From contig NZ_JAJDOP010000004.1 in the NCBI RefSeq assembly GCF_020595095.1, forward strand, positions 186,001-250,000: DNA of 64,000 nucleotides, read 5' to 3'. Of this stretch, positions 12,733 through 23,052 are shown piece by piece. This DNA is from Microvirga rosea (GTDB lineage Bacteria; Pseudomonadota; Alphaproteobacteria; Rhizobiales; Beijerinckiaceae). The notes beneath the pieces are model-generated. The model had not been told where the DNA came from. It made no database searches and saw only the letters and a program-made list of their open reading frames with translations. The position numbers and the translations under genes are program-made. How positions within the stretch are numbered: position 1 is the first letter of the stretch; each line of letters starts with the position of its first letter.

Positions 12733-14055
12733 CTAAAAACTATCGCGAATCCAACGGCCCACGCGGGAGATGTAACCGTCGGTTCCCGTACTCTGAAACA
12801 AGCCGCCGGAACGCGGCTCGAAATACTCGATATGCGCGACCTGCGGATAAACCAGCAAACCGACCACCGCCGAAAAAGCGGGACCCTTGGCCGCTTCGGG
12901 AAGACCCTTGATGCCGAGCGGACGCCCGACACGGACCTGCCCCTGCAGGATGCGCCGCGCCGTCTCCGGCAAGCCGACCAGCTGGCTGGCGCCACCCGTC
13001 AGCACGACGCGTCGACCGGCCTGTGCGGCGAATCCCGCCGATTTCAGCCTGTCACGGACGAGTTCGAGGATTTCCTCGACCCGAGGCTTGATGATCCTGA
13101 CCAAATGCGACTTCGGCAAATGGTTGGGAACATCGCGTTCGTCTTCGTCGACCTGCGGCACGGCGATCATGTCGCGATCGTCCGCGCTGGACGTGATCGC
13201 GGAACCGTAAAGCGTCTTCAGACGCTCCGCCGCTGACACGCGTGTCGTCAGTCCACGGGCAATATCCATAGTCACGTGATGACCGCCGACCGCGATCGCA
13301 TCGGTATGCACCAGATGGCCGTTCATGAAAATGCCGACGCTTGTGGTCCCGCCGCCCATGTCGACGACAGCGCAACCCATGTCGGCCTCATCGTCGACAA
13401 GGGCCGAAAGACCTGCCGCGTAAGGCGTTGCAATGACAGCCTCGACCCCAAGATGGCAGCGCTCGACGGCGAGCATCAGGTTACGGGCGGCCGCGGCCTC
13501 CGACGACACGACGTGAAGGTCCACGCCGAGACGCTCGCCGATCATGCCGGCCGGATCGACGATGTGATTTTGCGCGTCCAGCGAGAAGCCTGTCGGGAGG
13601 GCATGAAGAACCGCCCTGCCCCGCCGGGAATCATAGCTGCTGGCGATATCGAGCACCCGGTGCACGTCGCTCGCCCCAACGGCGCCTCGCACAGGCACAT
13701 GGGCCTCGAAATGCTCGGAAGCGAGACGACCGCCGGTCAAGTTCACGATCACCGACTGGATCTCGACCTTCGCCATGCGCTCTGCTGCGTGGACAGCCTG
13801 GCGAATCGAGGATTCCGCCGCTTCCAGATCGACGATGACGCCGCCCTTCAGGCCGACAGAGCGCTGGTGGCCGATACCAAGGATCCGCGCCACATGGGTC
13901 CGGCTGCGCAAGGCCTCCACTTCATCGGCGGGCTTCAGCTCCGCCACGACGCAGACAACCTTGCTCGTCCCGATATCGAGCACGGAAAGAATGGCACTTT
14001 TGCGCGCAGACAGAGGCTTCATGCGCGGTGTCAGACCATGACCCGAGCGACTCAT
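12733..14055 (-). CDS. ftsA: Cell division protein FtsA
   Basis: Actin-like ATPase that tethers FtsZ to the membrane. The 440-aa product shows the actin fold motifs VLDIGTSKVVCVVAEL (phosphate 1), AVVDMGGGTTSVGIF (phosphate 2) and VVLTGGASQLVGL (adenosine). The C-terminus ends in an amphipathic helix (SRVGRWIRDSF) suited to membrane binding. Its ATG overlaps the ftsQ stop by four bases (ATGA), so translation is coupled. An in-frame ATG at residue 12 (MKPLSARKS) is a possible alternative start. Confidence 0.97.
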   Translation of the reverse strand: MSRSGHGLTPRMKPLSARKSAILSVLDIGTSKVVCVVAELKPADEVEALRSRTHVARILGIGHQRSVGLKGGVIVDLEAAESSIRQAVHAAERMAKVEIQSVIVNLTGGRLASEHFEAHVPVRGAVGASDVHRVLDIASSYDSRRGRAVLHALPTGFSLDAQNHIVDPAGMIGERLGVDLHVVSSEAAAARNLMLAVERCHLGVEAVIATPYAAGLSALVDDEADMGCAVVDMGGGTTSVGIFMNGHLVHTDAIAVGGHHVTMDIARGLTTRVSAAERLKTLYGSAITSSADDRDMIAVPQVDEDERDVPNHLPKSHLVRIIKPRVEEILELVRDRLKSAGFAAQAGRRVVLTGGASQLVGLPETARRILQGQVRVGRPLGIKGLPEAAKGPAFSAVVGLLVYPQVAHIEYFEPRSGGLFQSTGTDGYISRVGRWIRDSF

Positions 14056-15002
14056 GTTTCGACTCCCTTGCCGCGCACCGGCTTCTTTTTCAAGGCATCG
14101 GCGCGGGCCGATGCAGCTTCTTCCGTCAAGCGGACGACGACACGATCAGCGACCCGGAGGTCGACGGCGAGCACGTCCTTCTCAAGAATCTTCTGTTCGC
14201 GTTCGAGCTTTACGAGACGCGCGATGGCATCCGCGGCGCCGAGCTCCGGCAGGCTGACGTCCATGCCGTTGTCCATCTTCAGGTTCCATCGACGCCCAGC
14301 CACGAGGGTGCCTGCGCGGATGCGTCCTTTCAAGGGACCTGCCGCTTCGAGGAGTGCCACATATTCCTTGCTGCGCTTGTTCGCTGCCTCACCCACGACG
14401 AAGGGAAGATCGGCATAGCTGGCATCCTGCATCAGGTCGATCACGGTGCCGTCGGAGGCGACGACGAACAGCTCGCCCTTGAGCTGCCAGATGGCATAGG
14501 GTTCGCGCTCCGTGAGGCCGATCACCAGCTCGTTCGGATAGAGCTTACGGACCGTGGCGCTCTTGACCATCGGGACGTGCTCGAGACGCTCACGCACGTC
14601 GTTCACGTCGAGAAACACCAGCGACAGTTTGGCGTCGAGGCCCGCAGCCGCGAGAACCTCCGCTTCGCGCATCTGAGAAATGCCCGAGATCGTGATCTGC
14701 TCGAGCCCGAAGCCGAACATCCGCGCAAACGCATGATGGGGCTCGCCGTTCTGCCGGATGAAATCGTTAAGATGACCGCCCTGCCAAAGTCCGGTCACGG
14801 CAATCGCGCCGAAGAAACCCAGCGTCAGAAAGGTCCCAAGATGACGTGGAATCCGCCGCTCGATCGGAGTTCCGGCGCCGCGCCGCCGCACGCTGCGCGT
14901 TGGCCCGAATTTCCTGAAAAAGCCGAATCGGGAGCCTCCCGACCGGTGCGGCTCAGCGGCTGGCGCGCGTACAACCGGAGTGCCGGCCCGGTGGGCCGTC
15001 AT
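14052..15002 (-). CDS. ftsQ: Cell division protein FtsQ
   Basis: Bitopic divisome protein. The product has a basic, Pro-rich cytoplasmic N-terminus of about 70 residues, one transmembrane segment (LGTFLTLGFFGAIAVTGLW), then a periplasmic POTRA domain (QITISGISQMREAEVLAAAG) and the FtsQ domain (VKSATVRKLYPNELVIGLTE). I chose ATG 15002 (MTAHRAGTPV), which overlaps the ddl stop as ATGA. The open frame reaches 15032 but would lie inside ddl. Length of 316 aa is normal for alphaproteobacteria. Confidence 0.94.
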   Translation of the reverse strand: MTAHRAGTPVVRAPAAEPHRSGGSRFGFFRKFGPTRSVRRRGAGTPIERRIPRHLGTFLTLGFFGAIAVTGLWQGGHLNDFIRQNGEPHHAFARMFGFGLEQITISGISQMREAEVLAAAGLDAKLSLVFLDVNDVRERLEHVPMVKSATVRKLYPNELVIGLTEREPYAIWQLKGELFVVASDGTVIDLMQDASYADLPFVVGEAANKRSKEYVALLEAAGPLKGRIRAGTLVAGRRWNLKMDNGMDVSLPELGAADAIARLVKLEREQKILEKDVLAVDLRVADRVVVRLTEEAASARADALKKKPVRGKGVET

Positions 15003-15922
15003 CGGTTGCAGGTAGCGTCCTCCACCATCCATTGCACAAGCTCGCCAAAAGAATAGCCCGCATGGGCCGCCAATTCTGGCACCAAGCTCGTCTCGGTCAT
15101 CCCGGGTTGCGTGTTGACCTCGAGAACAACGAGTTCCCCGGTTCCTCCGGGTGTGTCGTCATACCGAAAGTCAGCGCGGCTGATTCCCCGACAGCCGAGC
15201 GCTTGATGCGCCGTTAACGCCAACTCTTGGACCTTTTGGTAAATATTCGGTTTAATTTCTGCCGGGAGGATGTGAATGGAGCCTCCCTTCGCGTACTTTG
15301 CGTCATAGTCGTAGAAAACGCCCGTCGCCGGCCGGATGTCGATCACGCCAAGGGCCCGATCCCCCATGACCGCGCAGGTCAGCTCGCGGCCTGCAACATA
15401 TGATTCGACAAGGATTTTTTCCCCGAAAGCCCAATCTTCCCGGAGCAGTTCCTGCGGCGGATGGCTGCGCTCCTCCCGGACGATGATCACCCCCACGGAA
15501 GAACCCTCGCTGACGGGTTTGATCACATAAGGCGCCGGCAGGACATGGGCGCGAGCCGCCTCGAGACGGTTAACGACCACGCCATGCGGGACCGGGACTC
15601 CGGCCGCGGCCATGACGATCTTTGCCCGGTCCTTCTGCATCGCGAGTGCCGAGGCGAGGACGCCCGAATGGGTATAGGGGATGCGCAGAACTTCCAGGAG
15701 CCCCTGGATCGTACCGTCTTCACCGAAGCGACCGTGCAGGGCGTTGAAGACAACTTCGGGCGCCGTGGCCGACAGAACGGTTGCGATATCAGGCTGCACG
15801 TCGATGGGAGTGACCCGATAACCCTTTTCTTCCAGGGCCTTGGCGCAGGCTTGTCCCGTCGCGACGCTTACCTGACGCTCGGCGGACCAGCCGCCATAAA
15901 GAACAGCAACGTGCTTGGGCAT
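14999..15922 (-). CDS. ddl: D-alanine--D-alanine ligase
   Basis: ATP-grasp enzyme that makes the D-Ala-D-Ala dipeptide used by MurF. Motifs: HVAVLYGGWSAERQVS at the N-terminus, FNALHGRFGEDGTIQGLLE, the EGSSVGV loop binding ATP, and EVNTQPGMTETSLVPE at the C-terminus. Two consecutive ATG codons exist (15925 and 15922). The second has the better distance from GGAGG, giving 307 aa. It sits between murB and ftsQ as in other Rhizobiales and shares a four-base overlap with ftsQ. Confidence 0.96.
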   Translation of the reverse strand: MPKHVAVLYGGWSAERQVSVATGQACAKALEEKGYRVTPIDVQPDIATVLSATAPEVVFNALHGRFGEDGTIQGLLEVLRIPYTHSGVLASALAMQKDRAKIVMAAAGVPVPHGVVVNRLEAARAHVLPAPYVIKPVSEGSSVGVIIVREERSHPPQELLREDWAFGEKILVESYVAGRELTCAVMGDRALGVIDIRPATGVFYDYDAKYAKGGSIHILPAEIKPNIYQKVQELALTAHQALGCRGISRADFRYDDTPGGTGELVVLEVNTQPGMTETSLVPELAAHAGYSFGELVQWMVEDATCNR

Positions 15923-15975
15923 CATGCCTCCTTACCCACCGTTCGGCACGGCTGGGTTTTGTCTGATTCGGATGT

Positions 15976-16890
15976 TCAGGGCCGCCCGACCCGCTTGATT
16001 TCCCATTCCAGCTGGATACCCGACGCCTCGCGGACGCGTTGACGAACCGTTTCGCCCAGCGTCTCGATGTCAGCCGCCGATGCGGAGCCGTGATTGATCA
16101 GAAAATTGCAGTGCAACTCGGAGACCTGAGCATCACCGACCCGCAACCCTCGGCATCCGGCCGCATCGATCAGCTCCCAGGCCTTTCGCCCAGCCGGGTT
16201 CTTGAATGTCGACCCTCCGGTTCGGGTGTTCACGGGCTGGGTCGAAGAACGAGCTTCCGTGATGGAATTCATTTCGGCCAGAATCGATTCTCGGTCGCCA
16301 GGGCGGCCGCCGAACAGGGCCTCGGTGAAAATCACGTCCTCGGGCACGGAAGAGTGACGATAGGTAAATCCCATTTCCGCGTTGGTGTAGACGACCTTCT
16401 CGCCCGACCGCGTGACAGCCCTGGCCTCGACCAGGACATCTTTCGTTTCGCCTCCATAGGCGCCGCCATTCATGCGCAGGGCACCGCCGATCGTTCCCGG
16501 AATTCCGCGCAGGAACGAGAGGCCCGCAATGCCGGCCTCCGCCGCCGCACGCGCGACCTTCACATCGGGTGCGCCGGCACCGGCGCGAATACGATGCTCC
16601 GCCTCAACAGAGATTTCCGCAAAATTCTTGCCGAGCCGGATGACCACGCCCTCCCAGCCCCGATCGCGGATCAGCAGATTCGATCCGAGGCCGACGACGA
16701 GAATGGGGATTTCGGGATCGAGGCGGGCGAGGAAATATGCGAGGTCGTCTTCGTCGGCAGGCGTGAACAGCACTTGCGCCGGCCCCCCGGTGCGAAACCA
16801 AGAGAGCGGCGCCGTCGGTGCATTGGCCTCCAGCTTGCCGCGCAGATCCGGCATCGCTGCCGTCAGCTCGGGAACGATGTCCGTGAACAT
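15976..16890 (-). CDS. murB: UDP-N-acetylenolpyruvoylglucosamine reductase MurB
   Basis: FAD- and NADPH-dependent reductase of cytoplasmic peptidoglycan precursor synthesis, forming UDP-MurNAc. The 304-aa product has the FAD-binding region ([20 protein letters not shown]), [20 protein letters not shown], and [20 protein letters not shown] carrying the catalytic Ser. ATG 16890 overlaps the murC stop as TGATG; a TTG one codon earlier is less likely. Type I MurB length. Confidence 0.96.
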   Translation of the reverse strand: MFTDIVPELTAAMPDLRGKLEANAPTAPLSWFRTGGPAQVLFTPADEDDLAYFLARLDPEIPILVVGLGSNLLIRDRGWEGVVIRLGKNFAEISVEAEHRIRAGAGAPDVKVARAAAEAGIAGLSFLRGIPGTIGGALRMNGGAYGGETKDVLVEARAVTRSGEKVVYTNAEMGFTYRHSSVPEDVIFTEALFGGRPGDRESILAEMNSITEARSSTQPVNTRTGGSTFKNPAGRKAWELIDAAGCRGLRVGDAQVSELHCNFLINHGSASAADIETLGETVRQRVREASGIQLEWEIKRVGRP

Positions 16891-18305
16891 CAAGCCGCCT
16901 TCTCGCCCAATGCTTCGAGTTCACCCGGCAGGGCGTAGGCCCATTGCGTGATGTTGCCGGCCCCGAGGCAGATCACGTAATCGCCCGGTTTGGCGATGCC
17001 TTTGATCAGCCCCGCCAGATCCTCGGACTTCTCGAGAGCCATCACATTGCGGTGGCCGCGGGTCTTGAGGCCGGACACGAGACCGTCGCGATCCGCCCCC
17101 GGAATGGGTTGCTCGCCGGCGGCATAGACCGGAGCGACGATCACCGAATCCGCATCGTTGAAGCAGGTGCAGAACTGATCGAAAAGGGAGGAAAGGCGCG
17201 TGTAACGGTGTGGTTGCACGACCGCGATAACCTGTCCGTCCGTCGAGGAGCGGGCAGCCTTGAGCACAGCCGCAATCTCGATTGGATGATGGCCGTAGTC
17301 GTCGAACACGGTGACCCCGTTCCACTCGCCGGTGCGCGTGAAGCGACGCTTGACGCCTCCGAATCCTGCAAGCGCCTTGCGGATGGCATCCGGCGAGACG
17401 CCGAGCTCATGCGCCACCGCGATGGCGGCGGTTGCGTTCAGTGCGTTGTGCGCACCCGGCATCGGCAGAGTCAGGTCTTCGAGTTCAAGGCGGAATCCAG
17501 GACGCCTGTCGCGGATCATGACACGGAAGCGGCTCTGGCCTCCGCGCGTATCGATGTCCATGAGTCGGACATCCGCCTGGGGATTTTCCCCGTATGTGAT
17601 GATACGCCGGTCCTCGATCCGGCCGACGAGGTCCTGAACCGTCGGATGATCGATGCACATCACGGCGAAGCCGTAAAACGGGATCGAGTCGATAAAGGAC
17701 CGGAATGCGTCCTTGATGGCGTCGTAGTTGCCGAAATGGTCGAGATGCTCGGCGTCGATATTCGTCACGATGGCGACGTCGGCCGGCAGCTTGAGGAAGG
17801 TCCCGTCGGATTCGTCGGCCTCCACCACCATCCACTGCCCCTCGCCCATGCGGGCATTGGTGCCATAGGCATTGATGATGCCACCATTGATGACCGTCGG
17901 ATCGAGGCCGCCCGCGTCCAGCAGGGTCGCCACGAGGGAGGTGGTGGTTGTCTTGCCATGGGTCCCGGCCACGGCAACGCAGGACTTGAAGCGCATCAGC
18001 TCCGCCAGCATCTCGGCGCGGCGAACGACCGGAAGGCGCTTTTCCCGAGCGATCGTAAGCTCCGGGTTATCCCGCTTGATGGCCGTGGACACGACGACGA
18101 TCTCGGCTCCGTCCACGTTCTCGGCCTTGTGGCCGACGAACGTCTTGATGCCTTTTTCAGCCAGCCGCTTCACATTGTAGTTGTCCGAGGCGTCCGAGCC
18201 CTGGACCGTATACCCGAGGTTGTGCATCACCTCGGCAATACCCGACATGCCGATGCCGCCGATGCCGATGAAATGGATGGGTCCGAGTTTCGGCGGCAAC
18301 TTCAT
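16890..18305 (-). CDS. murC: UDP-N-acetylmuramate--L-alanine ligase MurC
   Basis: Adds L-Ala to UDP-MurNAc. The 471-aa product has an N-terminal Rossmann domain ([17 protein letters not shown]), the ATP-binding loop [16 protein letters not shown] near residue 110, and C-terminal Mur ligase features ([23 protein letters not shown]). Its ATG overlaps the murG stop as ATGA. Confidence 0.97.
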   Translation of the reverse strand: MKLPPKLGPIHFIGIGGIGMSGIAEVMHNLGYTVQGSDASDNYNVKRLAEKGIKTFVGHKAENVDGAEIVVVSTAIKRDNPELTIAREKRLPVVRRAEMLAELMRFKSCVAVAGTHGKTTTTSLVATLLDAGGLDPTVINGGIINAYGTNARMGEGQWMVVEADESDGTFLKLPADVAIVTNIDAEHLDHFGNYDAIKDAFRSFIDSIPFYGFAVMCIDHPTVQDLVGRIEDRRIITYGENPQADVRLMDIDTRGGQSRFRVMIRDRRPGFRLELEDLTLPMPGAHNALNATAAIAVAHELGVSPDAIRKALAGFGGVKRRFTRTGEWNGVTVFDDYGHHPIEIAAVLKAARSSTDGQVIAVVQPHRYTRLSSLFDQFCTCFNDADSVIVAPVYAAGEQPIPGADRDGLVSGLKTRGHRNVMALEKSEDLAGLIKGIAKPGDYVICLGAGNITQWAYALPGELEALGEKAA

Positions 18306-19420
18306 GGGTTTTTTCCCTTCTTGTCAGAGGATGCGAGCTGGAGAACGGCCTGAGCGAGACGCTCGGCCGCATCCGTGATGCTGGCGCTATGTGCAGCGGC
18401 GGCCGCTCGCGTCAAGCGGTCCGGCGCGAGAAGATAGGCGCTGATCTCATCAGCGAGCCGTCGAGGAGAGAATTCAGGCTGCGGAACAACGATGGCAGCC
18501 CCAAGATCGCCGAGGATCTTGGCATTGGCGGCCTGATCCTGATCGATCGCCCCTGGAAGCGGAACCAGGATCGAGGGTCTGCCGATCACGGAGAGTTCGG
18601 CGACGGTCGATGCCCCCGAGCGAGCGATCACCAGATGGGCCTCGGCCATCCGCCGGGGCAGATCCTTGAAGAATGGCTCCGCCTCAAAAGAAATCCCAAG
18701 GCGAGCGTAGTGGCTCCGGACCCGGTCCAGATCCTCCCCGCGGGCCTGCTGGCAGATCACGATTCGCGACCGCTCGCCGGGAGACAGCAGCTCGATGGCG
18801 GGAGGGACGACGTCGCTCATCACTCTCGCGCCCTGGCTTCCGCCGACGACAAGCACGCGAAGCGGACCGTCGCCGGTCAAAACCGGATAAGGGGCCTTCG
18901 CGGCCTCCAGGACAGCCGGCCTGATGGGGTTGCCGGTATGGATCCGTCTGCTTCGGCCGGCATCGGGAGCGCCCCTGATGGCTTCGAACCCCGTTGCGAT
19001 CACGGAAGCCCGGCGGGCCAACAGCCTGTTGGCCCGCCCCATGACCGCATTCGCTTCATGAATCACGCTCGGGATGCCGATCAGCGATGCGGCCATCACT
19101 GGTGGCACGGTCGGGTAGCCGCCGAAGCCCACCACGACAGCTGGTTTCAGGCGACGGATCGTCCGGAAGGCCGCAAGAGTGCCGCGCCCCAGCACGAATG
19201 CCGCTTTCGCCATCTGCAGCGGCGATCGTCCCGACGGCGTCGCAGACGGAATCTCAACGATTTCGTCGGCTGGGAAAGCGCCCGCATAGGCATTGGCTCT
19301 CTTGTCGGTCGCCAGCACGACGCGGGCGCCCGCCGCCTTCAGGACATTGGCGAGCGCTTCGGCCGGAAACAGATGTCCGCCCGTTCCGCCGGCCGTCAGC
19401 AGGATGAGTGGGTTTGTCAT
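18302..19420 (-). CDS. murG: Undecaprenyldiphospho-muramoylpentapeptide GlcNAc transferase MurG
   Basis: GT28 glycosyltransferase that converts lipid I to lipid II at the inner face of the membrane. The 372-aa product shows the glycine-rich loops [17 protein letters not shown] and [33 protein letters not shown], and the donor site region [19 protein letters not shown]. Overlaps ftsW upstream and murC downstream by four bases each. Confidence 0.97.
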   Translation of the reverse strand: MTNPLILLTAGGTGGHLFPAEALANVLKAAGARVVLATDKRANAYAGAFPADEIVEIPSATPSGRSPLQMAKAAFVLGRGTLAAFRTIRRLKPAVVVGFGGYPTVPPVMAASLIGIPSVIHEANAVMGRANRLLARRASVIATGFEAIRGAPDAGRSRRIHTGNPIRPAVLEAAKAPYPVLTGDGPLRVLVVGGSQGARVMSDVVPPAIELLSPGERSRIVICQQARGEDLDRVRSHYARLGISFEAEPFFKDLPRRMAEAHLVIARSGASTVAELSVIGRPSILVPLPGAIDQDQAANAKILGDLGAAIVVPQPEFSPRRLADEISAYLLAPDRLTRAAAAAHSASITDAAERLAQAVLQLASSDKKGKNP

Positions 19421-20562
19421 GGACGAGGCGCGTCCTGCACGAAATAGTCCATGGTCTCAGCGCGGGGGCGACGCCGCGTCAGCGCGATCAGGAAGCCCAT
19501 GCTCAATGCCAAGGACAGGAGAGACGAGCCGCCATAGGAGATGAACGGCAATGTCATGCCTTTTGCCGGCATGAGATGCACGTTCACCATCATGTTGATG
19601 GCGGCCTGGAGGCCGAACATCATGATCAGCCCTGTGGCTGCGAGGCGGCAGAACGTATCCTCGTTGCGGCGCGCCAAGGTCAGACCACGCAAGACGATGA
19701 AGGCAAACAGCAACAGCAAGGCGATGCAGACGACGATGCCGAATTCCTCTGCCGTCACCGCAAAGATGAAGTCCGTATGGGCGTCGGGCAGAATGCGCTT
19801 GACCGAGCCCTCGCCCGGACCACGTCCCAGCCAGCCCCCACGGGCAAAGGACTCCATGGCCATATCGACCTGAAACGTGTCGCCGGAAGACTTGTCCATG
19901 AAGCGCTCGATGCGGGCGCGGACGTGCGGCAGGAACTCATAAGCCGCAACGACGCCGATCAGACCGATTCCCCCAAGACCCATGACCCAGAACCAATGCA
20001 GTCCCGCCACGAAGAACAGGCCACACCAAACGATGGTGATGAGCATCGTCTGACCGAAATCGGGCTGAAGGATCAGCGGGACGATCGTGGCAGGAAGGAT
20101 CAGGAAAGCGAGCAGCGCTCCCGGCATGTCCTTGCGTTTGGCGCCTTCTGAGAAGGCCCAGGCCGCAAGAATGACGAAAGCCGGCTTGACGAACTCGGAG
20201 GGCTGAATGCCCAGCGGACCGATCATGATCCACCGATGGGCTCCTTTGATTTCCGGCCCGAACTGGAAAGCCAGAAGAATGAGGCCCATTCCGGCGAAAT
20301 AAACCAGCAGCGCGAGCCGCCGCACATGGCGCAGCGACAGGAAGGATACCGGCAGCAGGATCACGAGGGCCGGAAGCAGGAAGAGAACCTGGCGGTTCAC
20401 GAAGTGAAATGTCGAAAGGCCGAGACGTTCGGCGACGGGGGGACCGCCCGCCATGAGAAAGACGAGCCCGGCAAGAGCCAGAAGCGCCAGCGAGGCGAGC
20501 AGGAGCCGATCGACGGTCCACCACCAATCGCCGAAGGCCGAACGTTCCGCACGTGACACCAT
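19417..20562 (-). CDS. ftsW: Lipid II polymerase FtsW
   Basis: SEDS-family integral membrane glycosyltransferase for septal peptidoglycan. The 381-aa product has about ten hydrophobic segments and the conserved SEDS stretches GAHRWIMIGPLGIQPSEFVK, GDTFQVDMAMESFARGGWLG, HTDFIFAVTAEEFG and LPFISYGGSSLLS. It starts MVSRAERSAFGDWWWTVDRL and lies two bases after murD. It should act with the transpeptidase FtsI encoded upstream in the same operon. Confidence 0.97.
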   Translation of the reverse strand: MVSRAERSAFGDWWWTVDRLLLASLALLALAGLVFLMAGGPPVAERLGLSTFHFVNRQVLFLLPALVILLPVSFLSLRHVRRLALLVYFAGMGLILLAFQFGPEIKGAHRWIMIGPLGIQPSEFVKPAFVILAAWAFSEGAKRKDMPGALLAFLILPATIVPLILQPDFGQTMLITIVWCGLFFVAGLHWFWVMGLGGIGLIGVVAAYEFLPHVRARIERFMDKSSGDTFQVDMAMESFARGGWLGRGPGEGSVKRILPDAHTDFIFAVTAEEFGIVVCIALLLLFAFIVLRGLTLARRNEDTFCRLAATGLIMMFGLQAAINMMVNVHLMPAKGMTLPFISYGGSSLLSLALSMGFLIALTRRRPRAETMDYFVQDAPRP

Positions 20563-20564
20563 GG

Positions 20565-21959
20565 TCAGGCTCCGATTGTCGGGTTGATGCCGGGCAAGGC
20601 TTTGACGAGTTCGCGGAAGTGATTTCCGCGCACCTCGTAATTTGGAAACTGGTCATAGGACGCGCAGGCCGGCGACAGGAGCACCACGGTCGGCGCTCCG
20701 ATGCCGGCGGCTTCGCTCGCCGCTTCCTCTACGGCTCGGTCGAGGGTCCTCGCATGCACGTAAGGCACATCACTGCCGAGTGTCGCGGCGAATTCGTCGG
20801 AGGCCGCGCCGATCAGATAGGCCTTTTTGATCTTTGCAAAGTACGGCCGCAGAGAGGCGATGCCGCCCTCTTTCGGCTTGCCGCCCAGGATCCAGAGAAT
20901 GTTGTCGAAGGACTTGAGCGCCTTCTCGGTGGAATCCGCATTCGTTGCCTTGGAGTCGTTAATGAAGAGGGTCGATCCGATGCGGCCGACCTCCTCCATC
21001 CTGTGCGGCAGTCCCGGAAAGCTCTTCAGACTTGACTGAATCTCGGCCTCCGGCACACCCATCGCAACGGCAACGGCAATGGCGGCTGCCGCATTCTGGG
21101 CGTTGTGCTCGCCTCGCAGGGAATGAATGCCGGATAGATCGGCGATCTGCGCGCGGCCGGATGATGTCACCTGCAGCACAGCCGTTCCCGCAGCAAGATA
21201 GCCCGGAACCGTCAGTTCCTTCGTCGAGATAGGCGTTACAGGAACCCCTTTCGCAGAGCATGCCTCTGCGATCGAACGGCTCCACTCATCATCGACGCCG
21301 ATAACGGCTCTCCCCGAACGGGCAACGAGGCGCTCCTTGATGGCCGCGTAGTTCTCCATCGTTCCATGCCGGTCGAGGTGGTCCGGTGAGACGTTGAGCT
21401 GCACACCGATCGTAGGCGCCAGGGAGGGGGCAAGATCGATCTGAAAGGATGAGCATTCGATCACGTGAACCCGGTCGTCCGAGGGCGGCTGAAGCGAAAG
21501 GATCGCGGTGCCGATGTTTCCGCCCATCTGGACGTCGTGACCAGCTTCACGCAGCATATGGGCGATGAGAGCCGTCGTGGTGGACTTTCCGTTGGTGCCT
21601 GTGATCGCAATCAGCGGCGCCTTCGGTGCTATTTTGGCCCGTTCGCGACAGAAAAGCTCGATGTCGCCGATGATTTCGACGCCCGCTTCCCTCGCCAGCG
21701 TTGCCGACCAATGGGGCTCCGGATGGGTCAGGGGAACACCCGGCGACAGCACGAGAGCGGCAAATTGCGCCCAGTCCTGCCGGCGCAGATCGCCGGTCGT
21801 AATTCCCTTGCCTTCCGCTTCCGCGACCTTCGCCGGATTGTCATCGCAGGCAATGACCCGCGCCCCGCCCTCCTTGAGAGCAAGAGCCGTTGCAAGCCCC
21901 GAGCCTCCAAGGCCGAAGAGCGCGACGGTTTGTCCGGCGAAGATGGTGACGGGGGTCAT
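20565..21959 (-). CDS. murD: UDP-N-acetylmuramoylalanine--D-glutamate ligase MurD
   Basis: Adds D-Glu to UDP-MurNAc-L-Ala. The 464-aa product has an N-terminal Rossmann fold ([17 protein letters not shown]), the ATP loop [19 protein letters not shown] near residue 115, [16 protein letters not shown], and the C-terminal [17 protein letters not shown] and [19 protein letters not shown] motifs characteristic of MurD. Four bases separate it from mraY. Confidence 0.97.
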   Translation of the reverse strand: MTPVTIFAGQTVALFGLGGSGLATALALKEGGARVIACDDNPAKVAEAEGKGITTGDLRRQDWAQFAALVLSPGVPLTHPEPHWSATLAREAGVEIIGDIELFCRERAKIAPKAPLIAITGTNGKSTTTALIAHMLREAGHDVQMGGNIGTAILSLQPPSDDRVHVIECSSFQIDLAPSLAPTIGVQLNVSPDHLDRHGTMENYAAIKERLVARSGRAVIGVDDEWSRSIAEACSAKGVPVTPISTKELTVPGYLAAGTAVLQVTSSGRAQIADLSGIHSLRGEHNAQNAAAAIAVAVAMGVPEAEIQSSLKSFPGLPHRMEEVGRIGSTLFINDSKATNADSTEKALKSFDNILWILGGKPKEGGIASLRPYFAKIKKAYLIGAASDEFAATLGSDVPYVHARTLDRAVEEAASEAAGIGAPTVVLLSPACASYDQFPNYEVRGNHFRELVKALPGINPTIGA

Positions 21960-21963
21960 GCGC

Positions 21964-23049
21964 TCACCGCAACTTCAGAGTGGCCAAGCCCACCAGAGCC
22001 AGCACGACGGCCACGATCCAGAAGCGGATCACCACCTGCGGCTCGGTCCATCCGAGCTGTTCGAAATGGTGGTGAATAGGCGCCATCTTGAACACGCGCT
22101 TGCCGGTTAGTTTGAACGACGTGACCTGGATGATCACCGACATGATCTCAAGGACGAACAATCCACCGACGATCGCAAGGACGATCTCATGCTTCGTCGC
22201 GACCGCAATGGTGCCGAGCAAGCCGCCGAGCGCGAGCGATCCGGTATCTCCCATGAAGATCTGGGCCGGGGGAGCGTTGAACCATAGGAATCCGAGGCCG
22301 GCCCCGATCAATGCCCCGCAGATCACGGCAAGCTCGCCCGTACCGGGCACGAAGTGGATCTGCAGATAATTGGCGAAAACCGCGTTGCCTGCCAGATAGG
22401 CGATAAACCCGAACGTTCCGGCCGCGATCATCACGGGAACAATCGCCAGTCCATCGAGCCCGTCGGTAATGTTGACCGCATTGCCGGCCCCGACGATCAC
22501 GAAGCCTCCAAAGATCACATAAAACCAGCCGAGATTGAGGATAAGTTCCTTCGAGAACGGAAGAGCCAGCTTATTGGCGAGACCCGGGGTCGCCATGTAG
22601 GAAATGGCGATACAGGCAGCCGCAGCGATCAGCGCCTCGATGGCGAGGCGCGACCGGCCGGAAAATCCCTTGTGGGATTGTTTGGTGACCTTGAGATAAT
22701 CGTCATAGAACCCGATAGCGCCGAAGCCCGCCGTCACGAACAGCACGACCCACACATAGTGATTGGCAAGATTGGCCCACAGAAGCGTGGAAACTAGGAC
22801 GCCGGCCATGATCATCAGGCCCCCCATGGTGGGAGTGCCGCGCTTCGTCAGCAGGTGAGATTTTGGGCCGTCTTCCCGGATCGGTTGTCCCTTGCCTTGG
22901 CGGACGCGAAGAAGCGAAATGATCGAAGGTCCGAAGAGAAACACGAACAGGAGGGCCGTCGCAGTCGCCCCCCCGGTGCGAAACGTAATGTAACGGAAAA
23001 TATTGAGAGGACTGAAATAGGGGCTGAACTCAGCCAACCAGGTCAACAT
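21964..23049 (-). CDS. mraY: Phospho-MurNAc-pentapeptide transferase MraY
   Basis: Polytopic membrane enzyme that makes lipid I from UDP-MurNAc-pentapeptide and undecaprenyl phosphate. The 361-aa product has about ten transmembrane helices. Catalytic motifs: [26 protein letters not shown] (DD motif), [34 protein letters not shown] and the HHHFEQ box near the C-terminus. It is sandwiched between murF and murD with gaps of three to four bases. Confidence 0.98.
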   Translation of the reverse strand: MLTWLAEFSPYFSPLNIFRYITFRTGGATATALLFVFLFGPSIISLLRVRQGKGQPIREDGPKSHLLTKRGTPTMGGLMIMAGVLVSTLLWANLANHYVWVVLFVTAGFGAIGFYDDYLKVTKQSHKGFSGRSRLAIEALIAAAACIAISYMATPGLANKLALPFSKELILNLGWFYVIFGGFVIVGAGNAVNITDGLDGLAIVPVMIAAGTFGFIAYLAGNAVFANYLQIHFVPGTGELAVICGALIGAGLGFLWFNAPPAQIFMGDTGSLALGGLLGTIAVATKHEIVLAIVGGLFVLEIMSVIIQVTSFKLTGKRVFKMAPIHHHFEQLGWTEPQVVIRFWIVAVVLALVGLATLKLR

Positions 23050-23052
23050 GGA